Assembly (NCBI RefSeq): GCF_900104665.1
Contig: NZ_LT629966.1
Location: 58,161-122,160 of the forward strand
DNA: 64,000 nucleotides
Source: Traorella massiliensis
Lineage (GTDB): Bacteria; Bacillota_I; Bacilli_A; Erysipelotrichales; Erysipelotrichaceae
Direction of reading: 5' to 3'
Below, piece by piece: positions 45,157-54,267 of this stretch (position 1 is the first letter of the stretch; each line of letters begins with the position of its first letter). The notes below the pieces were generated by a model. It was not told where the DNA came from. It ran no database searches and saw nothing but the letters and a program-made list of their open reading frames with translations. Made by a program: the position numbers and the translations under genes.

Positions 45157-45185
45157 TTGAATGATATGCTTTTTAATGATAAAAT
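45157..45185 (+). promoter_or_regulatory. Promoter of the ATP-grasp operon
   Basis: -35 TTGAAT (45157-45162), -10 TAAAAT (45180-45185), 17-bp spacer, 21 bases upstream of the ATG at 45207. Confidence 0.6.
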
Positions 45186-45206
45186 ATGACAAAAGGGGGA
45201 TCAGAT

Positions 45207-46409
45207 ATGAACTTTGTATTTTTATCGCCTAATTTTCCTAAGACATATTATAACTTTACAGCCTGTCTAAGAAACAATGGCGTAACAACTCTAGGAATTG
45301 GGGATGCACCTTATGATCAGCTCAGTGAAGAATGTAAAAACTCACTCTGTGAATATTATAAAGTCAATAGCCTGGAAAACTATGATGAAGTCTTTCGGGC
45401 ATGTGCCTATTTTTCATTTAAATATGGTAAGATCGACTGGCTTGAAAGCAATAATGAATATTGGCTTTTAAGAGACGCCCAATTACGAGAAGATTTCAAT
45501 ATCAATACAGGTTTAAAAAATGACCGTATTGACGGTATTAAATTTAAAAGTAAGATGAAAGAATTCTATGCTAAAGCCAATGTACCAACGGCTCGCTATC
45601 ACATGGTTTCTACATTAGAGAAAGCCCGCAATTTTATTAAAGAGGTGGGATATCCGGTTGTTGTCAAACCTGATAATGGAGTTGGCGCTTACGCTACCTA
45701 TAAGCTGAAAAACGATGATGATCTTATCAGTTTTTTTGAAGAACTTCCAAATGTATCTTATATCATGGAAGAATTTGTTAATGGAACGATCGTTTCTTAT
45801 GATGGAATCTGTAATTCTAAAAAAGATATCGTATTTGAAACCAGTCATTATTTCCCTGATCCCGTCATGGATCTTGTCAATGACCAGTTAGATACATGGT
45901 ATTATTCTAAAAAAATCATTCCTGAAGATTTAAAGGATGCAGGAAGGCGAGTCATCAAGGCTTTTGATTCTAATTCCCGTTTCTTTCATTGTGAGTTTTT
46001 CCGTTTAAATGAAGATAAAGAAGGATTAGGAAAGAAAAATGATATCGTTGGCTTAGAAGTGAATATGCGTCCTCCTGGAGGATATACGCCAGATATGATG
46101 AATTATGCGAATGATATCAACGTCTATCAGATATGGGCCAATATGGTATGTTACGATGAAGGCTTCTTTGATCCAAATCAGCGTCCTTACGTTTGTGTTT
46201 ATGCTGCGAAACGTGATGCCCATCTCTATGCTCATACCAATGAGATGATTTTTGAACGTTATAAAGATCATATCGTTATGTATGAACGAATGCCTGAGAT
46301 TTTTTCAAGTGCCATGGGAAATGATGCTTTTATGGCACGTTTTACAACTGAAAAAGAAGCTATTGCATTTGCACACTATACATTAAAGAAAGTAAAGAAG
46401 GTAAAATGA
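45207..46409 (+). CDS. ATP-grasp carboxylate-amine/thiol ligase
   Basis: 400-residue ATP-grasp enzyme from the ATG at 45207 (AAGGGGG 7 bases upstream). It has an N-terminal Rossmann-like part (VFLSPNFPKTYYNF), the ATP-grasp domain with YPVVVKPDNGVGAYAT near residue 142, the hinge YIMEEFVNGTIVSYDG near 180 and the metal-binding end GLEVNMRPPGGYTPDM near 277. Such enzymes activate a carboxylate as acyl phosphate for attack by an amine or thiol. It is first of four tightly packed genes (gaps of one base) with two esterases and a GNAT; the product is unknown. Confidence 0.85.
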   Translation: MNFVFLSPNFPKTYYNFTACLRNNGVTTLGIGDAPYDQLSEECKNSLCEYYKVNSLENYDEVFRACAYFSFKYGKIDWLESNNEYWLLRDAQLREDFNINTGLKNDRIDGIKFKSKMKEFYAKANVPTARYHMVSTLEKARNFIKEVGYPVVVKPDNGVGAYATYKLKNDDDLISFFEELPNVSYIMEEFVNGTIVSYDGICNSKKDIVFETSHYFPDPVMDLVNDQLDTWYYSKKIIPEDLKDAGRRVIKAFDSNSRFFHCEFFRLNEDKEGLGKKNDIVGLEVNMRPPGGYTPDMMNYANDINVYQIWANMVCYDEGFFDPNQRPYVCVYAAKRDAHLYAHTNEMIFERYKDHIVMYERMPEIFSSAMGNDAFMARFTTEKEAIAFAHYTLKKVKKVK

Positions 46410-46410
46410 T

Positions 46411-47163
46411 ATGCATATCCAATATTTTAAAGAATATTCACACAAATTGGGACGTGATATGGAATTTAAGGTCTTTGGACACAGTGGCCGTCCCTTTGTC
46501 ATTTTTCCTTGTCAAAACGGTAAATTTTTTGACTTTGAAAATAATGGCATGATCGATACGATTGCTGATAAAATTGAAGATGGCAAGGTACAGCTTTTCT
46601 GTGTTTCCAGCATTGATGAGGAAACATGGAGTGCAGAGGGCGATTACCATGGACGAATCATGTGGCATGAACAATGGTTTAGCTATATCTGTGATGAATT
46701 TATTCCTCGCATGTATCAAATTCATAATGAGCTCGCTCATGAAAATTATACTGGTAAGCCTATTTTAAGTGGAGCCAGCATGGGTGGCTATCACTGTGTG
46801 AATTTTTATTTGCGCAGACCCGATATCTTTGGCGGCTGTCTGTCACTAAGCGGTCTTTTCCATGCGGGATATTTTTTCCCAAACTACAATGATGAAACGA
46901 TTTACTACAATTCTCCTGTAGATTATCTTCCTCATTTGCACCCTTATCACCCTTTGGTGGATCAATACCGGCAAGGGGATATCATCATTTGTTGCGGACA
47001 AGGCGCCTGGGAAGATGAAGCAAAGGTAGATGCACGTATCCTAAAGGAACAGTTTGAACGGTTGCAGGTAGACGCCTGGGTTGATTTATGGGGTGAAGAT
47101 GTAAACCATGACTGGCCTTGGTGGCTGATTCAATTTCCTTATTTTGTAGAAAGGCTTATCTAA
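46411..47163 (+). CDS. Alpha/beta-hydrolase esterase, first of pair
   Basis: 250-residue serine hydrolase of the esterase D/PF00756 type. The nucleophile elbow is LSGASMGGYHCVNFYLRRP near residue 114; the likely acid and histidine are in CCGQGAWEDE and VNHDWPWW. There is no signal peptide. It follows the ATP-grasp gene by one base, so the hydrolase probably acts on an ester or thioester of the same small molecule. Confidence 0.82.
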   Translation: MHIQYFKEYSHKLGRDMEFKVFGHSGRPFVIFPCQNGKFFDFENNGMIDTIADKIEDGKVQLFCVSSIDEETWSAEGDYHGRIMWHEQWFSYICDEFIPRMYQIHNELAHENYTGKPILSGASMGGYHCVNFYLRRPDIFGGCLSLSGLFHAGYFFPNYNDETIYYNSPVDYLPHLHPYHPLVDQYRQGDIIICCGQGAWEDEAKVDARILKEQFERLQVDAWVDLWGEDVNHDWPWWLIQFPYFVERLI

Positions 47164-47164
47164 C

Positions 47165-47929
47165 ATGTTGAAAAAAGAAGCGATTTTTATTCCTTATCTA
47201 AAAAAAATGCGCACCTTGCACATTTATATACCTGATCATTTGAAAAAAGATGAGCGTTTACCAGTCTTTTATATGTTTGATGGTCATAATCTATTTTTAG
47301 ATGAAGATGCTACTTATGGGAAAAGCTGGGGCATTCTTAAATACTTTACAAAACACCGTGTTCGCTGTATGGTAGTTGGTGTTGAATGTAATCATATAGG
47401 AAATCATCGCTTGCGAGAGTTTTCTCCCTATAGTTTTAAAGATGAGGAATGGGGTAATGTTAAAGCGAGCGGCAAACAGTTTTTAGAATGGATGACGAGT
47501 GATCTAAAACAGTATATTGACGCTCATTATCCAACTCTTTCTGATCGTGAACATACATATCTTGGAGGCAGCTCAATGGGTGGTTTGATGGCGGTTTATG
47601 GCGGAGCCATCTACTCAAACATTTATTCTAGAAGTGCTTGTCTTTCACCTTATTACGACCATGTATTGGATCGTTTGACCTGTGATTTAAGAAAACTTGA
47701 TGATTTAAATGATTCTATCTTTTATATCAGTTTTGGTCGTCATGAATGGCGTACAAAACGTGCTCTTTCAAGAGGCGTTGAGGAAAATTTAAGCGTCATG
47801 CGGATCTTAACTGAAAAAGGTGCAAAATGTTATATGCACTGTTATGAGTTTGGCTATCACAGTGAAGCTAGCTGGGAAAAAGAAATTCCTCATTTCTTAC
47901 AAGATTTAGGAATTCAAAAGAAAAAATAG
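47165..47929 (+). CDS. Alpha/beta-hydrolase esterase, second of pair
   Basis: 254-residue esterase of the same superfamily (PF00756; enterochelin-esterase-like layout). It has FYMFDGHNLFLDE near residue 37, nucleophile elbow LGGSSMGGLMAVYGG near 118, and a distal histidine in EFGYHSEASWEKEIPHFL. It is clearly distinct from its neighbour in sequence, so the pair is not a recent duplication. No signal peptide. Cotranscribed, one-base gaps. Confidence 0.82.
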   Translation: MLKKEAIFIPYLKKMRTLHIYIPDHLKKDERLPVFYMFDGHNLFLDEDATYGKSWGILKYFTKHRVRCMVVGVECNHIGNHRLREFSPYSFKDEEWGNVKASGKQFLEWMTSDLKQYIDAHYPTLSDREHTYLGGSSMGGLMAVYGGAIYSNIYSRSACLSPYYDHVLDRLTCDLRKLDDLNDSIFYISFGRHEWRTKRALSRGVEENLSVMRILTEKGAKCYMHCYEFGYHSEASWEKEIPHFLQDLGIQKKK

Positions 47930-47930
47930 C

Positions 47931-48383
47931 ATGAAGATAAGAGAAATAAAAGAATCTGATTATCCTGTCATAGATAAAATGGCAACGGAACTTCAAATTC
48001 TTCATGTAAACCACACAGATGATATTTTTAAAGAAACAGCACATACTTATTCGTATGAAGAATTTTTAAATTGTATCTGTGATGATCGAATCGCATTGAT
48101 TGCGGAAGAAGGAAATGATGTCCTTGGTTATTGTTTTGCCAATGTTTTTGAGAATCCTGCTTTTAAAGATCGTACACTGCATATCAGTGATTTATTCGTT
48201 GATCAGCATGCCCGGCGAAAGGGTGTTGCGAAAGCCCTTCTCGATGAAGCGGTAAAGCGAGCAAAACGTTTAGGTGCTAAACGAATGCAGCTCATGGTCT
48301 GGAGTTTTAATGAAGAGGCACGTCATCTTTATGAGTCTTATGGCATGGAGATACAGAGCTATAATTATGGAAAAAAGATATAA
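47931..48383 (+). CDS. GNAT-family N-acetyltransferase of the ATP-grasp operon
   Basis: 150 residues. The acetyl-CoA loop is DLFVDQHARRKGVAKALLDE near residue 85, followed by MQLMVWSFNEEARHLYESYGM. Its layout resembles the GNAT at 29240. It is last gene of the ATP-grasp operon, and ends in a terminator. It may cap an amine in the pathway product, or act as a self-protection acetyltransferase; neither is shown. Confidence 0.83.
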   Translation: MKIREIKESDYPVIDKMATELQILHVNHTDDIFKETAHTYSYEEFLNCICDDRIALIAEEGNDVLGYCFANVFENPAFKDRTLHISDLFVDQHARRKGVAKALLDEAVKRAKRLGAKRMQLMVWSFNEEARHLYESYGMEIQSYNYGKKI

Positions 48384-48387
48384 ATGA

Positions 48388-48418
48388 GGATAGCCATAAA
48401 CGGCTATCCATTTTTTTC
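48388..48418 (+). terminator. Terminator of the ATP-grasp operon
   Basis: Stem GGATAGCC/GGCTATCC with a 6-base loop, then ATTTTTTT. It overlaps the 3' end of the opposing 73-codon gene. Confidence 0.88.
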
Positions 48419-48625
48419 TAAATAATTTTCCATTAATACTTGTATTTCATCTGCCTTCTCTTCCTTTACAAGCGTCAGCAGATATTCAAGAAATCGTGTG
48501 CATTCACCCAGATCAAATTCTTCTTCCAAAAAACAGTCCATGGCCATTGAACATTCTTCCTCATATTTTTTATCCACATTTGCCTGAATCATGACAAATA
48601 ATTTTTCTAATTCTTTGATATCCAT
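48404..48625 (-). CDS. Small acidic protein of unknown function
   Basis: 73 residues, acidic and helical (MDIKELEKLFVMIQANVDKK and ECTRFLEYLLTLVKEEKADE), with three cysteines. GGAG lies 6-7 bases before the ATG. No family is recognised. It lies 23 bases downstream of the amidase gene on the same strand, so it may be cotranscribed with it. Confidence 0.6.
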   Translation of the reverse strand: MDIKELEKLFVMIQANVDKKYEEECSMAMDCFLEEEFDLGECTRFLEYLLTLVKEEKADEIQVLMENYLEKNG

Positions 48626-48648
48626 GATGAACTCCTTTCATATTCATA

Positions 48649-49233
48649 TCATATCATGAAAGAATCATTTTGAATATAGCCAAAAAATCTTAAAATTCCT
48701 ACATATATTCCTAATGAAAATAAGAAAAGATCATTTCTCAGTAATTCTGCATCTTGCATATTTGTCAGATAAGCCATTTCTACAAGGATCGCTGGCATCG
48801 TCGTGGCTCTTAAAACATAGAGCTGAGGATTCACTCGTACACCATTATCACGTGTATGTGCTACCTCTACCATGCCATTTAGAACTTCTCTTGCCAATCT
48901 TTCAGCAATGCTTTCATATGAATAAATATAGACTTCACTACCTGAAATAAGAGGATTGACATTATAATTTCCATGCAAGGAAATAAAATAATCTGCCGGC
49001 CAATCATTTGCCATTTGGACCCTTTCTTGCAAAGAACTACGTATATCATAACCTAATACTTCTAAAGGCGCATTACGAGTAAGACGAACTTCAAAATCAC
49101 AATTCGTTTCCAACAATTCTTTTAAATAGATACCTGCCTGATAAGTCAGTTCTGATTCAACTAAACCATTCGCACTGGCTCCGGCATTGATCGTTCCTGG
49201 ATTATGACCTTGATCGATCAAAATCTTTATCAT
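48649..49233 (-). CDS. N-acetylmuramoyl-L-alanine amidase (Amidase_3)
   Basis: Zinc amidase cleaving the bond between muramic acid and the stem peptide. Zinc ligands: His in ILIDQGHNPG near residue 9, Glu in NGLVESEL near 26 and His in ISLHGN near 88; the catalytic Glu is in AILVEMAYLTN near 151. No signal peptide or wall-binding repeats are present (194 residues), so export is unclear. It resembles the stand-alone catalytic domain of CwlD/CwlM-type enzymes. Confidence 0.85.
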   Translation of the reverse strand: MIKILIDQGHNPGTINAGASANGLVESELTYQAGIYLKELLETNCDFEVRLTRNAPLEVLGYDIRSSLQERVQMANDWPADYFISLHGNYNVNPLISGSEVYIYSYESIAERLAREVLNGMVEVAHTRDNGVRVNPQLYVLRATTMPAILVEMAYLTNMQDAELLRNDLFLFSLGIYVGILRFFGYIQNDSFMI

Positions 49234-49278
49234 TATATCACCCTATTTATATTTATGAAAAAAATGATTCAAACAGAC

Positions 49279-51936
49279 CTATAAAAGTTTCCCAAATTTT
49301 TTTATATAGATTTTTTTTATCAATGTAGTTAATATAATATATCCAAAAATGATCATAGCCAGCATACCAAAATATTCAACGGGCAATACGCTAAGTTCTA
49401 ATGCACTGGCTATAGGGGTAAAAGGCATCAAAGTAATAGCAAAGATAGCGATAAAGCTCATGATGCTTAGCGATGCTGATGCACAGCTTTGAACAAAAGG
49501 AATCTTGGCTGTACGGATCATGTGAATGACCAATGTCTGGCTCCACATCGACTCAATAAACCACCCTGTCTGAAAAAGAGCTATATATAAGCTTTTTGTC
49601 ATTGGATTACTTATTTGTGTATACAACAAGCCATCAAACATCATTGGGCAAATAATAAAATACATGACAAAATAAGTAATGATATCAAAGATAGAGCTCA
49701 CCGGTCCCATCCATAACATAAACTGACTGATTCCGGAAGCACTCCATTTTTGTGGTTTTTTAAGATTCTCTTCATCAACATGATCCCATGAAATAGCTGT
49801 ACATGAAAGATCATAAACCAGATTCAATAAAATCAGTTGGATTGATGTCATAGGCAGAAATGGTAAAAAAGCACTTGCTACAAGAACAGATAGCATATTG
49901 CCAAAATTGGAAGAAGCCGTCATTTTGATATATTTCATCATATTGGCATAGGTTTTTCTCCCTTCTATGACCCCTTGTTCTAACACCATCAGATTTTTTT
50001 CTAAAAGTACGACTGAAGCCGCTTCTTTCGCAATATCCACTGCACTGTCTACAGAAATACCAACATCCGAAATATTCATTGCTGCAGCATCATTGATACC
50101 ATCACCCATATATCCGACACAGTGTCCGTTTCTTTTAAGGGCATCGATAATGCGTGCCTTTTGAGAAGGAGATAACTTCGCAAATATCTGAACATTTATA
50201 ACTTCTTTTTCAAGTTCTTCTTCACTCATTTTTTCAATCTCATCACCTAAAATTACTTTTTCAGCATTTAATCCTACTTCTTTACAAATTGCCCGGGTGA
50301 CTTTTTCATTATCCCCTGTAAGTACCTTTACATCTACTCCATATTCCAAAAGGGTTTCAAGTGCTTCTTTTGCGGCTGGTTTAGGAGGATCAAGAAAGGC
50401 TAAAAAGCCAATCAATACCATTTCTTTTTCATCAGCACATGAAAATTCACCAGCTGGGGCAGGATTTGTTTTTTGAGCAACTGCAATCACACGCATGCCT
50501 TTTTGATTTAACTCTGTTGTTTTCTTAAGGACCAGATGACGTACATGCTGTGTCAAAGGCAACACTTCACCCTTGCACTCAGCATAGCTGCAGCAGCCAA
50601 GCATCTCTTCTACAGCTCCTTTACTGACAAGCTGACTCTTTCCTTCTCTATCTTTAACCACAACGCTCATACGCCTTCTTTCAAAGTCAAAAGGAATTTC
50701 ATCTATTTTTTCATAACGGTTGATCAGTGATTCAGCCCCTAATTCTTCTTGCTTGGATATTACTGCCAGATCAATTAAATTTTTTAAACCTGTCTGAAAA
50801 TAACTATTAAGGAATGCATGCCGCAAAACACGCTCATCCTCATTACCCTCAATATTCAAATGATATTCCAAAACAACTTTGTCCTGAGTAAGCGTACCTG
50901 TCTTATCAGTACAAAGAATATCCATTGATCCCAAATTCTGAATCGCATTAAGATTTTTAATGATCACCTTCTTCTTGCTCATAACAAGAGCTCCTTTTGC
51001 AAGTGATGTCGTAACGATCATAGGAAGCATTTCCGGTGTGAGACCTACAGCAATAGAGATTGCAAACAATAACGCCTGCATCCAGTCATTTTTAGTCATT
51101 CCATTCACAACAAAAACAATAGGAACCATCATAAGCATAAAACGTATCAAGACCCATGAAACGGTATTAACATCTTTTTCAAAAGATGTCTTTGGAGGCT
51201 TTTTATCTAAATTTTTTATCATAGATCCAAACATCGTATCATTACCAGTCGCAATGACAATCGCAATCGCCATACCACTAACCACATTACTGCCCATAAA
51301 AGCTAAATTCGATGCTTCTATCAAAGATGTTCCATCACTTATTTTAGAACTATTTTTTTCAACAGGCTCACTCTCTCCCGTTAGTGCCGATTGACTGACA
51401 AACAAATCTTTAGCCATTACAATTCGCAAATCGGCTGGTATCATATCTCCTGCTGACAAATAAATCCTATCGCCTACGACGACATCCTCAATCAATATTT
51501 CTTCTTTTACACCTTCACGTTCTACACAAACTTTCGTATAAATCATACTGCTTAATTTTTCCGCAACATTGCCACTGCGTGTTTCTTGTATAAAACGAAG
51601 CAATCCTGAAATAAAAACCATCGTTGTTATAATAATGACCGTAATATAATTACGATCATCTGCACCAGCAAGCACGATATCCGTAAAAACAGAAATAATC
51701 GCTAAAACAAGCAATATTACTGTAAATGGATTTACAAATGCTTCAATAAGCCTTTTTAAAACGGAATGTTTTTTACCATATGTAAAAATATTTTTCCCAT
51801 ATTCCTCTCTTAAATTTTCAACTTCTTTCTTGCTTAAACCTCTTTCAGTCAATTCATATTTGTCCATTAACTCAGTGATACTATGAGAGGCAGCCCAATA
51901 TAAACACTGACGAATATTTTTATTTAACTTTTTCAT
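49279..51936 (-). CDS. mgtA: Magnesium-importing P-type ATPase
   Basis: 885-residue P3B-type ATPase bringing Mg2+ into the cell. Motifs: [10 protein letters not shown] (actuator domain) near residue 185, phosphorylation site CTDKTGTLT with Asp344, VLTGDN near 530 and [10 protein letters not shown] near 605. The segment [20 protein letters not shown] and the following SWDHVD are specific to MgtA/MgtB. GGAGAATGTC precedes the ATG. The long leader with an M-box riboswitch, two small ORFs and two terminators supports Mg2+ control. Confidence 0.95.
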   Translation of the reverse strand: MKKLNKNIRQCLYWAASHSITELMDKYELTERGLSKKEVENLREEYGKNIFTYGKKHSVLKRLIEAFVNPFTVILLVLAIISVFTDIVLAGADDRNYITVIIITTMVFISGLLRFIQETRSGNVAEKLSSMIYTKVCVEREGVKEEILIEDVVVGDRIYLSAGDMIPADLRIVMAKDLFVSQSALTGESEPVEKNSSKISDGTSLIEASNLAFMGSNVVSGMAIAIVIATGNDTMFGSMIKNLDKKPPKTSFEKDVNTVSWVLIRFMLMMVPIVFVVNGMTKNDWMQALLFAISIAVGLTPEMLPMIVTTSLAKGALVMSKKKVIIKNLNAIQNLGSMDILCTDKTGTLTQDKVVLEYHLNIEGNEDERVLRHAFLNSYFQTGLKNLIDLAVISKQEELGAESLINRYEKIDEIPFDFERRRMSVVVKDREGKSQLVSKGAVEEMLGCCSYAECKGEVLPLTQHVRHLVLKKTTELNQKGMRVIAVAQKTNPAPAGEFSCADEKEMVLIGFLAFLDPPKPAAKEALETLLEYGVDVKVLTGDNEKVTRAICKEVGLNAEKVILGDEIEKMSEEELEKEVINVQIFAKLSPSQKARIIDALKRNGHCVGYMGDGINDAAAMNISDVGISVDSAVDIAKEAASVVLLEKNLMVLEQGVIEGRKTYANMMKYIKMTASSNFGNMLSVLVASAFLPFLPMTSIQLILLNLVYDLSCTAISWDHVDEENLKKPQKWSASGISQFMLWMGPVSSIFDIITYFVMYFIICPMMFDGLLYTQISNPMTKSLYIALFQTGWFIESMWSQTLVIHMIRTAKIPFVQSCASASLSIMSFIAIFAITLMPFTPIASALELSVLPVEYFGMLAMIIFGYIILTTLIKKIYIKKFGKLL

Positions 51937-51951
51937 GACATTCTCCTTTCC

Positions 51952-52053
51952 TTATTTCTCAAAGAAGAAATGCATCATCAAAAACAGATGCGAAAAATTT
52001 CTTCTTTCTAAAACAATACTTTTACATTGATCTCCATTTTCCGCATCCATCAT
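51952..52053 (-). CDS. 33-codon ORF in the mgtA leader
   Basis: A small ORF with an excellent ribosome-binding site (AGGAGGTGAAAA before ATGATG). The peptide starts MMDAENGDQCKSIV and ends LFLMMHFFFEK; the last third is hydrophobic and aromatic. Its stop is 15 bases before the mgtA ATG. The 3' half is folded into the long hairpin at 51961-52007, so translating ribosomes would melt it. It could be a leader peptide or a small membrane regulator of MgtA. No homologue is known to me. Confidence 0.6.
   Translation of the reverse strand: MMDAENGDQCKSIVLERRNFSHLFLMMHFFFEK
51961..52007 (-). promoter_or_regulatory. Long hairpin at the end of the 33-codon ORF, next to the mgtA start
   Basis: Nested inverted repeat: outer 11-bp arms AAAGAAGAAAT/ATTTCTTCTTT and inner GCATC/GATGC around an A-rich loop. 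It lies in the coding part of the 33-codon ORF and ends 24 bases upstream of the mgtA ATG. No T-tract follows, so it is not a terminator; a role in translation or RNA stability is inferred. Confidence 0.6.
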
Positions 52054-52086
52054 TTTTCACCTCCTCTATTACATCAAAACAAGTAC

Positions 52087-52115
52087 AAAAAAACCATTGC
52101 GGATTTCAGCAATGG
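52087..52115 (-). terminator. Second terminator in the mgtA leader
   Basis: Minus-strand stem CCATTGC/GCAATGG with an 8-base loop and seven T. It lies 17 bases after the stop of the 22-codon ORF and 34 bases before the start of the 33-codon ORF. Confidence 0.85.
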
Positions 52116-52131
52116 CTTATTAATTCAGACA

Positions 52132-52200
52132 CTATAAAAAAATGCATCGATACCTATGCCATCGCCTCTTTAACCATTTACACCATTGATAACCATCCAT
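52132..52200 (-). CDS. 22-codon ORF in the mgtA leader
   Basis: Small ORF between the M-box terminator and the second terminator, with AAGGAG placed 10 bases before the ATG. The peptide begins MDGYQWCKWLKRRWHRYR and is rich in Trp and Arg (three Trp, six Arg including the tail). Position just before a terminator is typical of a leader peptide that senses translation speed. Initiation is inferred from the strong ribosome-binding site. Confidence 0.6.
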   Translation of the reverse strand: MDGYQWCKWLKRRWHRYRCIFL

Positions 52201-52216
52201 ACGTATCACTCCTTTT

Positions 52217-52250
52217 CAAAAAAATCTCGTATGTCCGATAAACATACGAG
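52217..52250 (-). terminator. Terminator of the M-box riboswitch
   Basis: Minus-strand perfect 9-bp stem CTCGTATGT/ACATACGAG with a 7-base loop, followed by ATTTTTTT, directly after the aptamer. Confidence 0.88.
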
Positions 52251-52420
52251 AGTGCATCCTTCCACACATTCGTTTGAGCTTTAACTCTGCAGGGCGATGA
52301 AACTGTATTATGATACACCTTGCTTTCGATGTACCCTGTTCAAACCATCTCATAGTGTCTCCACTATTTTGCGGCAACAGTCCGTATCCCTGTAGGAGCC
52401 TTACCTACCGAACACATGAA
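52251..52420 (-). ncRNA. M-box (ykoK) magnesium riboswitch
   Basis: The minus strand shows the conserved M-box run: GGTAGGTAAGGCTCCTACAG, GGATACGGACTGTTGCCGCA, AATAGTGGAGACACTATGAG, then ACAGGGTACATCGAAAG and CATCGCCCTG. When Mg2+ is plentiful the RNA folds so that the terminator at 52217-52250 forms. It precedes mgtA, which is the expected target. Confidence 0.93.
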
Positions 52421-52448
52421 TCGTAACAAAATTTTATTTGTTTGTCAA
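52420..52448 (-). promoter_or_regulatory. Promoter of mgtA
   Basis: Perfect -35 TTGACA (52443-52448), -10 TACGAT (52420-52425), 17-bp spacer. IS30 copy 2 begins 28 bp upstream of the -35 box. Confidence 0.72.
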
Positions 52449-52476
52449 CAGCATACAACCATTTATAAATTTTAAG

Positions 52477-54172
52477 TAAAGTGAAAAGTTAAATTCTACT
52501 TTAATATAGGAAGAGATGAATTTAATCTTTCACAAAATTCATGTTGAATTTACTCTTTCAATATGTCATATTGAAAATGACCGGAAGCAGCCAGAATCAC
52601 AAAGAAAGGAGGCCCTTATGGCTGCCACAAATAAAAATAAACATATGACCGAAAATGAAAGAAAAATTATTGAATCAAGTATTCGTAATGGTGCCACCCA
52701 TACGGCCATTGCACAAGTCATCGGTAAAGACAAGTCTACCATAGGAAAGGAAATCAGGCTTCATCGGGTCCTGACTTATAAATGCAATCTTCCTCTGGAA
52801 TGTGTGAACCGATCCAAATGCTCTCATAATCACAGCTGTAAATTGGAATGCCCTGATTATATCCGGTTTAAATGCTCACGAAGAGACAGAAGTCCCGGGG
52901 CCTGCAATGGCTGTTCAAAATTTCATTCCTGCAGATTCAATAAATATGTCTATCAGCCCGAAACAGCTCACAGAGAGTACAGGAATACGCTTGTCGATTC
53001 AAGAGTGGGCGTGAACCTGACAACAGAGGAGGCAAAAAAGATGGGCGGAATTGTCAAACCGCTTCTTGATCAGGGCCAGTCCCCTTATCAAATCATTCAG
53101 GCTCATCCGGAATTAGGAATTACTGAAAGAACCCTCTATACTTATATCGAAACAGGCGTATTCAGTATTGTCGGAATCAGTGTTATGGACCTAAGACGCC
53201 AGGTATCCAGAAAAAAATTCAAGTCTAAGAAAGCCGCTTTAAAAAAGCGTGAAGACAGAAGATTCCTGAAAGGGAGAACCTATAAGGATTACTGTAACTA
53301 TCTCTCCGAGAATGAGGACGCCAGAATCGTACAGATGGATACGGTATACAACGATATATCAAATGGTCCATTTATTCAGACATTCAAATTTGTGAAATAC
53401 GGCTTCCTGTTCGGCATCCTTCACGAAGAGAAAACAGAGGAAGCGATGGTTTCAGGCGTGAATGCTTTAGAAAATCTTTTAGGCAGCGAACTTTTCCATG
53501 AAGAAGTTGAAATTCTTCTGACAGACCGCGGAAGCGAAATGGCCGATGCAGAAGGAATTGAAAAAAAAGAAAACGGAGCAAGAAGAACCCGTGTCTATTA
53601 CTGTGATCCGATGCAGTCCACACAAAAGGCAACCCTGGAAAACAATCATATTGAACTGCGCTACATTTTTCCAAAAGAAACAGATTTAAGAGCTCTGGGG
53701 CTAACATCTCAGAAAGCCTTGAATACTGCACTGTCGCATATTAACTCGATGTCAAAAGAAAAGCTCAACGGAAAGTCACCCATTGAGCTGATGGAATTTC
53801 TTCATCCTGAACTCATGAAGAAATTCAACGATTTTGGAATTACCAGAATCGAAAAAGATAACATTATTCTAAAGCCCTACTTATTGAAAAAATAATGAAT
53901 TAAAAACCAGCTGCTTCACGGTCTTTCAAACAAAACATAGTAGAATTTAGTCTTTCCAGCCAAAAAAATTTCTAAATTCTCCTATCCTTTATTGCGGCCT
54001 TTTTATGTTATCGTCAATAATATTATATACCTGAAACAGTAATTCCTACAATAACAAAAAGCAAATAACTATCCGTCTGTCCTGATAACTATTTCATTTT
54101 AGAAATGATGAACGACTAATTTCCACATTTTTTTGTCGCTTTTTAAAGTAGAATTTAACTTTTCACTTCACG
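52477..54172 (+). mobile_element. IS30-family insertion sequence, copy 2 (about 1,696 bp)
   Basis: Same length and apparently the same sequence as copy 1 (11710-13405). Terminal inverted repeats of about 27 bp are present. Flanks are a perfect 15-bp direct repeat TTTATAAATTTTAAG at 52462-52476 and 54173-54187, the target duplication. It is inserted upstream of the mgtA promoter with the transposase divergent from mgtA, the same arrangement as copy 1 has with the lysine operon. Confidence 0.92.
52618..53895 (+). CDS. IS30-family transposase, copy 2
   Basis: 425 residues from the ATG at 52618, which follows AAAGGAGG. Identical in protein sequence to copy 1, with the same HTH, cysteine-rich segment and Asp-Asp-Glu triad (QMDTVYND, LLTDRGSE, ENNHIELRY). 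Identity of both copies, including 240 bases of non-coding 3' DNA, shows recent transposition. Confidence 0.92.
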   Translation: MAATNKNKHMTENERKIIESSIRNGATHTAIAQVIGKDKSTIGKEIRLHRVLTYKCNLPLECVNRSKCSHNHSCKLECPDYIRFKCSRRDRSPGACNGCSKFHSCRFNKYVYQPETAHREYRNTLVDSRVGVNLTTEEAKKMGGIVKPLLDQGQSPYQIIQAHPELGITERTLYTYIETGVFSIVGISVMDLRRQVSRKKFKSKKAALKKREDRRFLKGRTYKDYCNYLSENEDARIVQMDTVYNDISNGPFIQTFKFVKYGFLFGILHEEKTEEAMVSGVNALENLLGSELFHEEVEILLTDRGSEMADAEGIEKKENGARRTRVYYCDPMQSTQKATLENNHIELRYIFPKETDLRALGLTSQKALNTALSHINSMSKEKLNGKSPIELMEFLHPELMKKFNDFGITRIEKDNIILKPYLLKK

Positions 54173-54205
54173 TTTATAAATTTTAAGATTGTCCTTATTC
54201 ATTTA

Positions 54206-54254
54206 CAAAAAAAGACCATATGCATAAGATTCTGTTCACTCTCACATACAGTCT
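54206..54254 (-). terminator. Terminator of the desulfoferrodoxin gene
   Basis: Minus-strand 10-bp stem AGACTGTATG/CATATGGTCT (two G-T pairs) with a 22-base loop, followed by seven T. It lies 14 bases past the stop. Confidence 0.55.
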
Positions 54255-54267
54255 GATTATATTTTAT

